Assembly: GCA_015490795.1 (NCBI GenBank)
Contig: WFXD01000020.1
Span: 17,237 to 81,236, forward strand
Source of the DNA: Gammaproteobacteria bacterium
Lineage (GTDB): Bacteria > Pseudomonadota > Gammaproteobacteria > Chromatiales > Chromatiaceae
DNA: 64,000 bases
Direction: 5' to 3'
A program made the position numbers and the translations under genes. Of the stretch, positions 23,409 to 35,135 are shown piece by piece. Positions within the stretch are counted from its first letter, which is position 1. Every line of letters begins with the position of its first letter. The notes below the pieces were generated by a model, which had not been told where the DNA came from, did not search any database, and worked only from the letters and a program-made list of their open reading frames with translations.

Positions 23409-24269
23409 ATGGCAGGCGCAAAAGAGATACGCACCAAGATCGCCAGCATCAAAAACACGCAGAAGATCACCTCTGCGATGGAGATGGTGGCGGCCGCCAA
23501 AATGCGCAAGGCTCAGGATCGCAAAGAGGCAACCGCCCCTTATGCGGCAAAGATGAAAAATGTCATCAGCCACCTGTCCCATGCGCATCCGGAATACAAG
23601 CACAGCTTCATGGTTGAACGTGAAGTGAAGCGAGTGGGTTACATCGTTATTTCATCCGACCGCGGCCTGTGTGGCGGTCTGAATAACAACCTGTTTCGCC
23701 AGCTGGCCAAAGAGATCAAGGTGCAGCAAGATAAAGGCATCGAGGTTGAGTTCTGCACCATTGGCAAAAAGGCGCTGGGCTTCTTCCGGCGCTACGGCGG
23801 CAAGGTGATGGCAGAGGTGACACAGCTGGGTGATGCCCCCCGCATTGAGGACCTGATCGGTGTTGTGAAGGTGATGCTGGATGCCTATGAAAATGGCGAA
23901 ATAGACCGTATCTATATCGCCTATAACAACTTTGTGAACACCATGACCCAGCAGCCTACGGTTGAGCAGCTGGTTCCCATAGCCGGTGACTCAGAAGAAG
24001 AGCTGAAGCACCACTGGGACTACATCTATGAGCCTGATTCAAAAGAGGTTCTGGATGGATTGCTGACACGCTACATTGAGTCGCTGGCCTATCAGGGCGT
24101 GGTAGAGAATGGTGCCTGTGAACAGTCTGCCCGGATGGTTGCAATGAAATCCGCATCAGACAATGCAGGCGAGCTGATTGATGAACTGCAGCTGGTTTAC
24201 AACAAGGCGCGCCAGGCAGCGATTACCCAGGAGATCTCCGAGATCGTAAGTGGTGCAGCGGCGGTATAA
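23409..24269 (+). CDS. atpG: ATP synthase F1 subunit gamma
   Basis: Gamma is the central rotor shaft. The 286-residue protein (E. coli 287) starts [20 protein letters not shown], the N-terminal helix that inserts into the alpha-beta ring. It has [11 protein letters not shown] in the middle and ends with the matching C-terminal helix [17 protein letters not shown]. The 94-bp gap to atpD contains no obvious terminator. Confidence 0.98.
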   Translation: MAGAKEIRTKIASIKNTQKITSAMEMVAAAKMRKAQDRKEATAPYAAKMKNVISHLSHAHPEYKHSFMVEREVKRVGYIVISSDRGLCGGLNNNLFRQLAKEIKVQQDKGIEVEFCTIGKKALGFFRRYGGKVMAEVTQLGDAPRIEDLIGVVKVMLDAYENGEIDRIYIAYNNFVNTMTQQPTVEQLVPIAGDSEEELKHHWDYIYEPDSKEVLDGLLTRYIESLAYQGVVENGACEQSARMVAMKSASDNAGELIDELQLVYNKARQAAITQEISEIVSGAAAV

Positions 24270-24360
24270 GGTGCCATGAGTTGTTTGCAGCTTGAGCAAA
24301 ACGAATTTTTTAGAGTATTAAATTTTCAACCTGACCCGATCAGGAAAGAAAGAGGATTAA

Positions 24361-25734
<1,374 letters not shown>

Positions 25735-25763
25735 TCGCTGCTTTCTGCTCTGGAGATATTTAG

Positions 25764-26189
25764 ATGGCAATGACAATACATGTAGACATTGTGAGTGCAG
25801 AGGGGGCAATCCACTCTGGATTGGCAGAGATGGTCTATGCACCTGCCGTAATGGGCGAACTCGGTATTGCGCCTCGCCATACACCGCTTGTAACACAGCT
25901 CAAGCCGGGTGAGGTTCGAGTCGATGAAGGCGGCGGCAAAGAGATGCAGCACTTCTTCGTCTCAGGAGGCATCCTCGAGATTCAGCCGCATGTAATTACC
26001 ATCCTTGCCGATACGGCTATTCGTGCAAGCGACCTGGATGAAGCAGCGGCACTGGAAGCCAAGCGCCGTGCCGAGGATGCCCTCGCAGGCCAACAGGCTG
26101 ACTTTGAACACGCAAAAGCCCAGGCAGAGCTGGCGGAAGCGGCTGCGCAGCTGAGAGCAATTGACAAGTTGCGCAAAACCCACGGCTGA
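25764..26189 (+). CDS. atpC: ATP synthase F1 subunit epsilon
   Basis: Epsilon is the inhibitory and coupling subunit of the rotor. The 141-residue protein (E. coli 139) has an N-terminal beta sandwich with [28 protein letters not shown] and [11 protein letters not shown]. It ends in an alpha-helical hairpin rich in A, E and K. It is the last gene of the operon and is followed 25 bp later by a strong terminator. Confidence 0.98.
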   Translation: MAMTIHVDIVSAEGAIHSGLAEMVYAPAVMGELGIAPRHTPLVTQLKPGEVRVDEGGGKEMQHFFVSGGILEIQPHVITILADTAIRASDLDEAAALEAKRRAEDALAGQQADFEHAKAQAELAEAAAQLRAIDKLRKTHG

Positions 26190-26213
26190 TTACCTGATGT
26201 TAATGCGGTACTA

Positions 26214-26244
26214 AAAACGGCTCTCATTGAGAGCCGTTTTTTTT
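26214..26244 (+). terminator. Rho-independent terminator of the atp operon
   Basis: A perfect 12-bp stem AAAACGGCTCTC / GAGAGCCGTTTT with a three-base loop (26226-26228) is followed by a run of eight T in all. It directly follows atpC and precedes glmU. Confidence 0.93.
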
Positions 26245-26309
26245 GCGTATAAAAAAACCTGATGCCGAGTATAATCTGCGTTCTATCAAAATAAAGAGAT
26301 GGAAATCAG

Positions 26310-27683
26310 ATGAAACTTGGGGTCGTAATTCTCGCTGCTGGCCAAGGGACGCGCATGCGCTCTTCCCTGCCTAAAGTATTGCATCGATTGGCAAACCGTC
26401 CACTGCTCAGGCATGTTGTTGATACATCCAACAAGCTCAATCCTGCACAGACCATTGTTGTGTTTGGGCATGGCGGTGAAGATGTCCAACAGACCTTTTC
26501 CTCAGACAGTGATCTGCTCTGGGTGGAGCAAAACCAGCAGTTGGGCACAGGCCATGCGGTGGATCAAGCCATTCCTGCCCTTGCTGATGTTGACCGGGTT
26601 TTGGTGTTGTACGGTGATGTGCCGCTTATTCAGACAGAAACGCTCTCCTCTTTGATCCAGGCTGCGACACAGAGCGATCTGGCGCTGCTTACCGTAGATC
26701 TGGAAGACCCCACAGGCTATGGGCGTATTGTGCGCAATGAGCAGGGGAGCGTGCAGCGAATTGTAGAACAGAAAGATGCAACGGCTGCCGAGCTGGCCAT
26801 TACCGAGATCAACACAGGCTTTCTGGTGGCAGATAAAAAGAGGCTGACGGACTGGCTGTCGCGCATTGGTAATGATAATGCGCAGGGTGAGTACTATCTC
26901 ACCGATATTGTGGAGCTTGCGGTTGCCGATGGTGTGGATGTGAAGGTGGCGCAGCCTGATGAAGCAACCGAGGTGATGGGCGTGAATGATCATGCCCAGC
27001 TGGCGCAACTGGAGCGTTACTATCAGCATAACCAGGCTAAAAGGCTGATGCAGCAAGGGGTAGCGCTTTTGGATCCATCACGCTTTGATCTTCGTGGAGA
27101 GCTGACGGTTGGCCGGGATGTGCAGATTGATATCAATGTGATCATTGAAGGCCGGGTCGTGTTGGGAGATGGGGTCTGCATCGGTGCCAACAGCGTTATT
27201 CGTAACAGCACGGTTGCCGGGGGTGTTCAGATCCTTGAAAATTGTCTGATTGAAGATGCCACTATCGGAGCCGAGAGTGTCATTGGTCCATTTGCACGTA
27301 TCCGGCCCGGAACCAGGCTTGCGGGCAGAAACAGGGTGGGCAATTTTGTTGAGATCAAAAAGTCAGAGATTGATGAAGGCAGCAAGATCAGCCACCTGAG
27401 CTATATCGGTGATGCCGTGGTTGGGAAGGGGGTGAATATTGGTGCCGGTACCATCACCTGTAACTATGATGGTGCCAATAAATTTCAAACCATTATTGGC
27501 GATAATGCCTTTATTGGCTCTGATTCACAGCTGGTTGCCCCGGTTACGGTTGGTGCGGGTGCCACCATTGGAGCAGGCTCAACCATCACTTCGGATGCGC
27601 AACCGGAGATGCTGACACTCAGCCGCAGCAGACAATACAGTGTCAAGGGCTGGAAACGTCCGGTAAAAAAATCGAAAAAATAG
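26310..27683 (+). CDS. glmU: Bifunctional UDP-GlcNAc pyrophosphorylase / glucosamine-1-P acetyltransferase
   Basis: GlmU acetylates glucosamine-1-phosphate and then makes UDP-GlcNAc for peptidoglycan and LPS. The 457-residue product (E. coli 456) has the nucleotidyltransferase motif LAAGQGTRMRSSLPKVLH at the N-terminus. The C-terminal half is a left-handed beta helix of hexapeptide repeats, with GAGTITCNYDGANKF as the acetyl-CoA site. It is followed by glmS after 13 bp, as in E. coli. A TATAAT at 26270-26275 is a possible -10 without a good -35. Confidence 0.98.
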   Translation: MKLGVVILAAGQGTRMRSSLPKVLHRLANRPLLRHVVDTSNKLNPAQTIVVFGHGGEDVQQTFSSDSDLLWVEQNQQLGTGHAVDQAIPALADVDRVLVLYGDVPLIQTETLSSLIQAATQSDLALLTVDLEDPTGYGRIVRNEQGSVQRIVEQKDATAAELAITEINTGFLVADKKRLTDWLSRIGNDNAQGEYYLTDIVELAVADGVDVKVAQPDEATEVMGVNDHAQLAQLERYYQHNQAKRLMQQGVALLDPSRFDLRGELTVGRDVQIDINVIIEGRVVLGDGVCIGANSVIRNSTVAGGVQILENCLIEDATIGAESVIGPFARIRPGTRLAGRNRVGNFVEIKKSEIDEGSKISHLSYIGDAVVGKGVNIGAGTITCNYDGANKFQTIIGDNAFIGSDSQLVAPVTVGAGATIGAGSTITSDAQPEMLTLSRSRQYSVKGWKRPVKKSKK

Positions 27684-27696
27684 AGGCGAGATCACT

Positions 27697-29523
27697 ATGT
27701 GCGGAATAGTCGGTGCCATAGCACAGGAAGATGTAACAGCGGTTTTGCTGGAGGGGCTAAAGCGCCTTGAATACCGGGGGTATGACTCCGCAGGGATCGC
27801 TATCAGAACAGTGGATGGCCGACTGCAACGTGTTCGCTCTGTTGGCAAGGTAGCGGCGCTCCAGGGGTTACTGGAGAGGAACACCGTTAAGGGCAACCTT
27901 GGTATAGCGCATACCCGATGGGCAACGCATGGCATGCCTGCTGAGCGGAATGCCCACCCTCACATGAGCGGGGAGCAGATTGCCATCGTGCACAATGGCA
28001 TCATCGAAAACCATAGCGAGCTGCGCAAACAGCTTGAGGCCCAGGGCTACACCTTTACCTCTGAGACCGATACCGAGGTGATTGCCCATCTCCTTGCCAG
28101 CCTGATGGGCGGCCGCCAGGATCTGGTTCAGATTGTACGTACTGCCATCAGCAAACTGGTTGGAGCCTATGCATTGGCGGTGGCTGACCCCGGAGATTCC
28201 GAGCGGCTGGTGGTTGCGCGTGCTGGAAGCCCCCTGGTGGTTGGCGTTGCAGAGGGCGGTAACTATATCGCCTCTGATGTCTTTGCGCTGCTGCCGGTTA
28301 CCCAGCGTTTCATCTTTCTTGAGGAGGGTGATATTGCTGAAGTGCGGCGTGATGGTGTCACAATCTTTGATAGAGACGGCAATGCCGTAGAGCGCCCTGT
28401 TCGAAAATCACACCTGGCCGCATCAACAGCGGATAAAGGGCCCTATCCCCACTACATGCTCAAAGAGATCCATGAGCAGCCAGCGGTTATCGCTGAAACC
28501 CTTGAGGGGCGCATCTACAAAGGGCGGCTGCTGGAAGAGAGCTTTGGCCATGAGGCCAAGGCCCTGTTGGACAGAACAGAGGCGGTGCACATCATTGCCT
28601 GCGGCACAAGCTACCATGCCGGCCTGGTGGCAAAATACTGGCTGGAGGAGATCGGCCTGCAGTGCAGTGTGGAGGTGGCAAGCGAATACCGCTATCGCCG
28701 GGTTGTGGTGCCGAAAAACACGCTGTTTGTTACGATCTCCCAATCGGGTGAGACGGCAGACACCCTGGCGGCGCTGCGCGGTGCAAAGGATGCCGGCTAC
28801 CTGGGGAGCCTCTGCATCTGCAATGTGCCAGAGAGTTCACTGGTGCGTGAGTCCAATGTTGCGCTGATGACGCGCGCCGGGCCAGAGATCGGGGTCGCCT
28901 CCACCAAGGCCTTTACCACACAGCTGGTGGTCTTTCGCCTGCTTACCCTGGCGTTTGCCCGCAGGCGGGGGATGGCTCAGGCGCGTGAAAAAGAGCTGGT
29001 GGATGAGCTGCATGCCCTGCCCCGCCAGGTCGAGGTGGTGCTGGAGCTGTCAGATGCGATTCGTGAAATGGCCAATGGCTTTGCCAAAAAGGAGAATGCC
29101 CTCTTTTTAGGGCGTGGTACCTTTTATCCCATTGCACTGGAGGGTGCCTTGAAGCTGAAGGAGATCTCCTATATCCATGCCGAAGCCTATCCTGCCGGGG
29201 AGCTAAAGCATGGCCCCCTGGCATTGGTGGATGAAGATATGCCGGTGGTCTGCGCCCTGCCGGATGATGCGTTGCTGGAGAAGGTGCTGTCAAACCTGCA
29301 AGAGGTGCGGGCGCGAGGCGGCGAGCTCTTTCTGTTTAGTGACCGTGCCGTCAGCATAGGTTTGGATCATTACCAAAACCTGACGCTGGATGACATCTTC
29401 CCAACCACGGCGCCTATTGTGTATAGCATCCCGCTGCAACTGCTCTCATATCATGTGGCCCTCCTGAAGGGCACCGATGTCGATCAACCCCGCAATCTGG
29501 CAAAGTCCGTAACCGTAGAGTGA
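27697..29523 (+). CDS. glmS: Glutamine-fructose-6-phosphate aminotransferase (isomerizing)
   Basis: GlmS makes glucosamine-6-phosphate from fructose-6-phosphate and glutamine, the entry to amino-sugar synthesis. The 608-residue product (E. coli 609) starts MCGIVGA, exposing the catalytic N-terminal cysteine after Met removal. HTRWATHG follows in the glutaminase domain. Two SIS domains come next (CGTSYHAGL; SQSGETADT), and the protein ends NLAKSVTVE as usual. It is convergent with damX. I see no ribozyme or obvious sRNA target in the short glmU-glmS gap. Confidence 0.99.
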   Translation: MCGIVGAIAQEDVTAVLLEGLKRLEYRGYDSAGIAIRTVDGRLQRVRSVGKVAALQGLLERNTVKGNLGIAHTRWATHGMPAERNAHPHMSGEQIAIVHNGIIENHSELRKQLEAQGYTFTSETDTEVIAHLLASLMGGRQDLVQIVRTAISKLVGAYALAVADPGDSERLVVARAGSPLVVGVAEGGNYIASDVFALLPVTQRFIFLEEGDIAEVRRDGVTIFDRDGNAVERPVRKSHLAASTADKGPYPHYMLKEIHEQPAVIAETLEGRIYKGRLLEESFGHEAKALLDRTEAVHIIACGTSYHAGLVAKYWLEEIGLQCSVEVASEYRYRRVVVPKNTLFVTISQSGETADTLAALRGAKDAGYLGSLCICNVPESSLVRESNVALMTRAGPEIGVASTKAFTTQLVVFRLLTLAFARRRGMAQAREKELVDELHALPRQVEVVLELSDAIREMANGFAKKENALFLGRGTFYPIALEGALKLKEISYIHAEAYPAGELKHGPLALVDEDMPVVCALPDDALLEKVLSNLQEVRARGGELFLFSDRAVSIGLDHYQNLTLDDIFPTTAPIVYSIPLQLLSYHVALLKGTDVDQPRNLAKSVTVE

Positions 29524-29534
29524 GGGGATGTTGT

Positions 29535-31166
29535 CTATTTTGCTGCGTTGATCTCTTTATGCACAGACTCCAGGCTGCGCACCCAGATCCCCTTTTGCCG
29601 CAGTTGTGCTGCAAGCCCCGGCCGGGCGGCTATGGCGGCAGCCCGGTTCGGGTAGATGCCATAGAGCAGTGGATACCAGGGTTGGCCATTGCGTGAGGTT
29701 TTAAAGTAGGCAACCTTCCCTGCCAGCCTGTGCTGCCTGATATATGCCGGGATGTTTGAGCGCTTTGTTAAACCGATAATCTGAAGGGTATAGGCAGTTG
29801 GTTTTTGTGCGAGCAGCCACGCCTCCTGCCTTGGCCCCTTTTTGACTGTTTTGGGCTGGGGTTTGGGCTCTATCTTTGGTGCGGGGGGCGGCTTTGTTGC
29901 AATCCCGGGAGCGGTGACAGGTTTGACGGGGGCGACAACCGGTTTGGCTACCTCCGGGGTTATCGCAACAGGCGCGGTTGGCGCCTCTGCTACATCAACC
30001 ATTGGAGCAGCTGGAACCGGCCCCTCTATCTCAGCCTGAGCTTCGGCTTTTTCAGCTGGCGGCGCAATCGCGATAGCCTCCTCCTCCCTCTTTGTGATGG
30101 GTTCCAGCTCTTCAACGGGTGTGATATAGGGCGGCAACTCCTGCGTCTTCTCTGGCGCTCTCTTTGGATCATCGGGCAAGGGGGGCAGCTTCAGTGTAAT
30201 CCCCGGCAGGCTTTCGATTATGGCATGCTCAGCAGGGGTCTTGCTGGGTGGGGTTTTATTGAAAAAGGCATTGATCTCATCTTGAAAAAGCAAGAGCACC
30301 AAGATGATTGAGATAAGCCCGAGTGTGCCGACAATGGCGGTTATGGGCAGGTCTTCCATCAGTAGCTTTAGTGCAGACCGCTCGGTTGGCTTTTGGGGTG
30401 TAGCAGGGTGTGCCGGCAGTTTGGTTAAGAGATTTTCAATCTGCCCGGGCAGCCCCTGGCTGCTGTGGACGATCTTGTCGATTTGGCCGGCGGTAAGTGC
30501 AAAGGCTTCGAGCGCGCCCCGGGCCAGGAGCATCTGTGTGATATAGGCGGCAGCCTGCTCAGCATTTAGTGGGGGTATATCCAGTGTCTGGATGATCTGC
30601 GCAGCAAGGGTGTGGGTCTCCTGTCTCTGCAGAATATCGTCAATTGCAGGTGCAGCGAATAGAATAAGGTGCAGCAGATGGCTCTCTTTCGCGGTGGAGT
30701 GGAGGTGCAGTTGCAGCAGCTCAGTGATGGTGTCTGTTGGCAGTAGATGCGCGTCATCAACGGCAATGACGGGAAGCGTGCCGTCATGCTGTAGCTGCTC
30801 AAAGTGGTTTAGAATCTCCTGCTTTATCAGGTCATCTTTTTCAGGGATGCCAAAATGTTGAGCGAGCAGAGAGTAGAGCTGCTCGGGGTGCATCATGGGG
30901 TTGGCATCAATGCGGCAGAGCATCCAGTGTTCAGGGGCTTGTGATTGAAGCTGAAAAAGGAGGGTTGTCTTGCCTGATCCCTGCGGGCCTTTTATTAAAG
31001 GGATCAGTTTGCTGTTTTCCGTTAGATTGCTTATAAGATCCAGACACTGTGTTAGCTCTGGATAGGTAAAGAACTGCGATAGGTGGGTGGATGCCGTGCC
31101 GTCAGCCGGCGCTGCCGGCCTGCTGGCGGAAGGGGTGTAGCTATCGGTTTGCTCTTCTATATTCAT
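29535..31166 (-). CDS. damX: DamX-like AAA ATPase with C-terminal SPOR domain
   Basis: The 543-residue protein starts with an AAA/ExeA-like ATPase domain (Walker [10 protein letters not shown] at 60-68, Walker B VIAVDDAH at 133-140). A single membrane helix follows at about 274-294, then a long Pro/Ala/Glu-rich linker (about 305-450). The C-terminal SPOR domain begins near residue 455 (AYTLQIIGL). SPOR domains bind denuded glycan strands at the division septum, so this is a bitopic cell-envelope protein. E. coli DamX has the same place after aroB but lacks an intact N-terminal ATPase. Its start overlaps aroB by 26 bases and has no strong ribosome binding site. Confidence 0.85.
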   Translation of the reverse strand: MNIEEQTDSYTPSASRPAAPADGTASTHLSQFFTYPELTQCLDLISNLTENSKLIPLIKGPQGSGKTTLLFQLQSQAPEHWMLCRIDANPMMHPEQLYSLLAQHFGIPEKDDLIKQEILNHFEQLQHDGTLPVIAVDDAHLLPTDTITELLQLHLHSTAKESHLLHLILFAAPAIDDILQRQETHTLAAQIIQTLDIPPLNAEQAAAYITQMLLARGALEAFALTAGQIDKIVHSSQGLPGQIENLLTKLPAHPATPQKPTERSALKLLMEDLPITAIVGTLGLISIILVLLLFQDEINAFFNKTPPSKTPAEHAIIESLPGITLKLPPLPDDPKRAPEKTQELPPYITPVEELEPITKREEEAIAIAPPAEKAEAQAEIEGPVPAAPMVDVAEAPTAPVAITPEVAKPVVAPVKPVTAPGIATKPPPAPKIEPKPQPKTVKKGPRQEAWLLAQKPTAYTLQIIGLTKRSNIPAYIRQHRLAGKVAYFKTSRNGQPWYPLLYGIYPNRAAAIAARPGLAAQLRQKGIWVRSLESVHKEINAAK

Positions 31167-32241
31167 TTAGCGTGGCATTTAGGTGGTCATGATTAAAGTC
31201 GCCAGTCACAACAGATTTTCCTATACCCTGGGGCAGCACCAGGCGCAGGTGGCCATCAACTACTTTTTTGTCTACGGACATGAGCGCTATGAAACGCTCC
31301 GGCGTTAAGCTGGAGGGCGGCTCCACGGGCAGGCCTGCGCGTTTGATAATCGCTACAATACGCCCTTTTTCATCGCTGGTCAGCCACCCCTGTTTTTGTG
31401 ACAGGCTCGCTGCCATGCATATCCCTGCGCCGACCCCCTCTCCATGCAGCCAATCTCCATACCCCACCCCGGTCTCTATGGCATGTCCAAAGGTGTGACC
31501 CAGATTGAGCAGGGCGCGCTGGCCTGCTTCAAGCTCATCAGCGGCTACGATGCGGGCCTTGTTTTGGCATGAGCGCGCTATGGCGTAAGAGAGGGCTTCA
31601 ATGTCTCGGTTTAGCAGGGCATCAAGATGCTGCTCCAGCCAGGCAAAAAACGCTGCATCTGTAATAAGGCCATATTTGATGACCTCTGCCAGGCCGGCTG
31701 CCAGCTGGCGGTCTTCAAGTGTGTTGAGTGTCTCGGTATCGGCAATGACGCAGCGCGGCTGATAGAAGGCGCCGATCATATTTTTGCCCAGCGCGTGATT
31801 CAGGCCGGTTTTTCCGCCGACTGAAGAGTCAACCTGCGCCAACAGGGTGGTGGGAACCTGAATGAAGTGAACGCCGCGCTGATATGCGGCGGCGGCAAAG
31901 CCTGCCATGTCGCCAATAACGCCGCCACCCAGCGCAACTATGGTGCAGCGCCGGTCAAAATGCTGTGCCAACAGGGCATCAAATATGCGGTTCCAGATTT
32001 CAAGGGTTTTAAACTGCTCACCATCCGGCAGAATAACAGAGCTTGTTTGAAAACCTTTGAGAGCGGTCAGCACCTGCTCCAGATAGAGAGGGGCAACAGT
32101 CTCATTGCTAACCACCATAACCTGCTGGCCGGGGATATGGCGCCGGTACAGCTCAGCCTCTCCTAAAAGGCCGGGGCCGATGTAGATCGGGTAACTTCTT
32201 TCGCCGAGGTCAACGTGCAGGGTTTGAGTGGTCGGTTGCAC
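31141..32241 (-). CDS. aroB: 3-dehydroquinate synthase
   Basis: AroB converts DAHP to 3-dehydroquinate, the second step of the shikimate pathway, using NAD and a divalent metal. The 366-residue product (E. coli 362) has [15 protein letters not shown] and [17 protein letters not shown] in the NAD and substrate region. The metal-binding histidines are in [12 protein letters not shown] and HGEGV. It lies 90 bp after aroK. Shikimate-pathway output also feeds chorismate, the expected substrate of the chorismatase at 47627-48607. Confidence 0.98.
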   Translation of the reverse strand: MQPTTQTLHVDLGERSYPIYIGPGLLGEAELYRRHIPGQQVMVVSNETVAPLYLEQVLTALKGFQTSSVILPDGEQFKTLEIWNRIFDALLAQHFDRRCTIVALGGGVIGDMAGFAAAAYQRGVHFIQVPTTLLAQVDSSVGGKTGLNHALGKNMIGAFYQPRCVIADTETLNTLEDRQLAAGLAEVIKYGLITDAAFFAWLEQHLDALLNRDIEALSYAIARSCQNKARIVAADELEAGQRALLNLGHTFGHAIETGVGYGDWLHGEGVGAGICMAASLSQKQGWLTSDEKGRIVAIIKRAGLPVEPPSSLTPERFIALMSVDKKVVDGHLRLVLPQGIGKSVVTGDFNHDHLNATLNEYRRANR

Positions 32242-32331
32242 AAGCAGGGTTCCGTACAGTGGATTGGATAGCGGTATTATCCCGGAAAGCAGGGCCTGGT
32301 GCTATGAGTGGGTTGATCTGCCCGGCGGCCT

Positions 32332-32850
32332 CTACTTTTCAGAGACCCGCTGGATGATCTCTTTTGTTACCGAGGCGGCGTTACGCCTCTCAGTAGATAT
32401 GATGTGATCAGCAACCTGTCGGTATAGCGGGTCACGCTGGGCCATCAACTCCTGTAGCTTGGCCAGAGGATTTTTGGTCTGTAGCAGAGGGCGGCTGCGA
32501 TCCTTTTGTGTTCTGGCAAACTGTTGCTCAGGAGAGCAGAGCAGGTAGATGACGATCCCCCGTGCGGTCAGGTATTGCCGGCTTGCGGCATCAAGTACGA
32601 CACCGCCGCCTGTCGATACCACCACTCCCCGTTGCCGGGTCAGCTCATCCAGAATGGCTTGCTCCCGCTTTCTGAAACCTGCTTCACCTTCAAACTCAAA
32701 GATGGTGGGAATATCCACCCCGGTACGCTTCTGGATTTCAAGATCACTATCCCTGAACTCCAGGCCGATCTTTGCTGCAAGCTGTTTGCCGATGGTGCTT
32801 TTGCCTACCCCCATTGGGCCAACAAGAAAAATATTTTCAATACGCTGCAT
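32332..32850 (-). CDS. aroK: Shikimate kinase
   Basis: AroK phosphorylates shikimate at the 3-hydroxyl. The 172-residue product (E. coli AroK 173) has the P-loop GPMGVGKSTIGKQLA, the shikimate-binding RDSDLEIQ, FEFEGEAGFRKRE, and STGGGVVLD. Located between pilQ and aroB, an arrangement common in Gammaproteobacteria (pilMNOPQ-aroK-aroB-damX). Confidence 0.97.
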   Translation of the reverse strand: MQRIENIFLVGPMGVGKSTIGKQLAAKIGLEFRDSDLEIQKRTGVDIPTIFEFEGEAGFRKREQAILDELTRQRGVVVSTGGGVVLDAASRQYLTARGIVIYLLCSPEQQFARTQKDRSRPLLQTKNPLAKLQELMAQRDPLYRQVADHIISTERRNAASVTKEIIQRVSEK

Positions 32851-32912
32851 GTAGACGCTGTCCAGCTATTTGGTTCCTGTTATTGCTCACGGCCAGGGGC
32901 TGTTTAGTGCCA

Positions 32913-35135
32913 TCAACGTATGCTCAGTGTGTCTTTCAGGATTTTGGGTGTGACAAAGATGAGCAGCTCCTGATTTTCATCTCGTTCAATGCGTTGTTTG
33001 AACATAAAGCCAACATAAGGCAGATCACCGAAGAATGGAACACGCTCGATATTTTCTGTTTTGTCACGCTCAAAGACACCACCCAGCACAATGGTCTCGC
33101 CATTTTCTACCAGCACAGTGGTTTCAACCGAGCGTCTGTCGATAGGTGGTATGCCCAGAAGTGCATTTGTATAGTCAGGGTTGTCCTTGTTAATAATAAG
33201 ATCCATTATGATGCGGTCATCCGGTGTGATGTGGGGGGTGACCTCCAGTTTTAGCAGCGCCTCTTTAAAGGCAATGGTTGTCGCGCCACTGGAGGATCTC
33301 ACCTCATAAGGGATCTCCAGACCCTGCCTGATAATAGCCTTGTTCTGATCAGAGGTGATGACTCGCGGGCTGGAGATGAGCTCGCCCCGACCCTCTTGCT
33401 GCATGGCGCTTAATTCAAGGCGCAGCAGGTGTGAGGCCACTCTTGCTAAAACCAGGTTAATAGCTCCTCCACGGGTTGCGCTTAGCGCCTGGGGCAGGTT
33501 GACCATCAGAGAATCATTACCTGTGCCTGCTGGATTTTCTATATAGGTTGGGCCAAAAGCAGGGTTCCAGGTAACGTCACCGGGCAGGCCGCCAGTGACC
33601 AGTGCCTGGGTATTGCTGTTGGGAAATGCCTTGTCTGCAGTGTATCCACCACCTAATTTAACACCTATATCCTTGGCAAAATCATCGTTGGCAATCACTA
33701 CCCGTGACTCAATGAGTACCTGCCGGATAGGGATGTCCAGCAGCTCGACCAGGCTGCGGACCTCCTCCAGCTTGGAGGTGGTGTCCTGCACCAGCAGCGT
33801 GTTGGTGCGCTCGTCAACCGTTACATTGCCCCGTTCGGAGAGCAGCTTGTTCTCTTCACTCTTGAGCAGCGTAGCGAGGTCTGCTGCCTTGGCATAGTTG
33901 ACCTGAATAAACTCAGCGCGCAGTGGAGCCAGCTCTTCGATCTGGCGTTCTGATTCAAGCACCAGCTTCTCTCGGGCGGCAATCTCCTCTGTGGGGGCGA
34001 CAAGTATGACCTTGTCGGTGCGCCGCATGGAGAGCCCTTTGGTCTTGAGGATGATATCCAGCGCCTGATCCCAGGGGACGTTCTTCAGCCGCAGGGTGAT
34101 GCGCCCTTTTACCGTATCGCTGGTGACCATATTCAGGCCGGTAAAATCCGCCAGTAGCTGCAGGACAGAACGCACCTCAATATCCTGGAAGTTGAGGGAG
34201 AGACGATCCCCGGTAAAGATCGCTTTGTCCTGTTCAATCTTCGCTTTCTGTGCCTTGGTGAGCGGGCGAACCTCAACCGTATAGAGTCGATCCGTTTGAT
34301 AGGCCAGATGCTCATAGTTGCCTATGGGGAAGATCTCTATTTTGGCATTGCTGCCAGATGGGGAGGCTTCAACGGTTTGCACGGGCGTAGCAAAATCAGT
34401 CACATCATATTTGCGTGTCAGCTGCCGCGGCAGTGCTGTATCCAGGAAATCAACCACAATGTGGCCACCCTCTTCACGCAGATCGACCAGGGTGCCAGGG
34501 TCTGAGAGGGTGATCATTATCCGCCCCTCTCCGGCACTGCCGCGGCGGAAGTCGATATTTTCAATCGCCTGTGCCCTGGATATGCTGCGGGTATAGGAGG
34601 CGGTGGCCTCTTGTGATTGTTCTGCCTGTAAGGCCGGAGGTTGATCGGCAGCAGTGTTTCCGCCTTCGATGGTGATGACTGCCTGGTTTCCATCCAGGTT
34701 GATGTCATAAGGGACGGATGCGACCAGATTGATGACGATGCGCGTACGTGAACCTGCTTCGATGGCGGTAATGCTTCTGGCCATGCCGACGCTGATTGGA
34801 AGGGTCTTGTTTTTCAGGCCACTCTTCATTCCGGTGAAATCCAGGGCGATGCGCGCAGGATGGTCTGTAGTAAAGCTGGTTGGCTGCATCAGCGGCCCGG
34901 AGGCGGTAAGGGTGATCTGTACTCGATTGCCGGGCAGTGTGGTGGACTTGATGCTTTCCAGTACCACATTCCCCATGGCATGGGCTGGCGAAAACAGAGC
35001 TGTAACAAGAATTAGCAGTAGCGCTTGGATCACCGCAGCACAGTGGTGGTATCTGCCTGTTCTACGGCGGGCCTGATGCTGTGATCCGGATTTGACCGGC
35101 TTGCTGTTCATCTTCATTTCCTCTGTTTTATTCAT
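32913..35135 (-). CDS. pilQ: Type IV pilus secretin PilQ
   Basis: PilQ forms the outer-membrane channel for type IV pili. The 740-residue protein has an N-terminal signal segment ending SPAHA, then AMIN-type domains (peptidoglycan binding, about 55-150 and 175-280). An STN/N0 domain (LNFQDIEVRSVLQLLADFTG), N1 repeats and the secretin barrel with VPFFGDLPYVG follow. The first ATG (35135) overlaps the pilP stop by eight bases. The ninth codon, ATG at 35111, has a better ribosome binding site (AGAGGA), so the true start may be there. It ends the pilM-N-O-P-Q operon. Confidence 0.96.
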   Translation of the reverse strand: MNKTEEMKMNSKPVKSGSQHQARRRTGRYHHCAAVIQALLLILVTALFSPAHAMGNVVLESIKSTTLPGNRVQITLTASGPLMQPTSFTTDHPARIALDFTGMKSGLKNKTLPISVGMARSITAIEAGSRTRIVINLVASVPYDINLDGNQAVITIEGGNTAADQPPALQAEQSQEATASYTRSISRAQAIENIDFRRGSAGEGRIMITLSDPGTLVDLREEGGHIVVDFLDTALPRQLTRKYDVTDFATPVQTVEASPSGSNAKIEIFPIGNYEHLAYQTDRLYTVEVRPLTKAQKAKIEQDKAIFTGDRLSLNFQDIEVRSVLQLLADFTGLNMVTSDTVKGRITLRLKNVPWDQALDIILKTKGLSMRRTDKVILVAPTEEIAAREKLVLESERQIEELAPLRAEFIQVNYAKAADLATLLKSEENKLLSERGNVTVDERTNTLLVQDTTSKLEEVRSLVELLDIPIRQVLIESRVVIANDDFAKDIGVKLGGGYTADKAFPNSNTQALVTGGLPGDVTWNPAFGPTYIENPAGTGNDSLMVNLPQALSATRGGAINLVLARVASHLLRLELSAMQQEGRGELISSPRVITSDQNKAIIRQGLEIPYEVRSSSGATTIAFKEALLKLEVTPHITPDDRIIMDLIINKDNPDYTNALLGIPPIDRRSVETTVLVENGETIVLGGVFERDKTENIERVPFFGDLPYVGFMFKQRIERDENQELLIFVTPKILKDTLSIR

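Noticed and set aside
27684..27696. glmS ribozyme or riboswitch
   Set aside because: The glmU-glmS gap is only 13 bp and has no structure of that kind.
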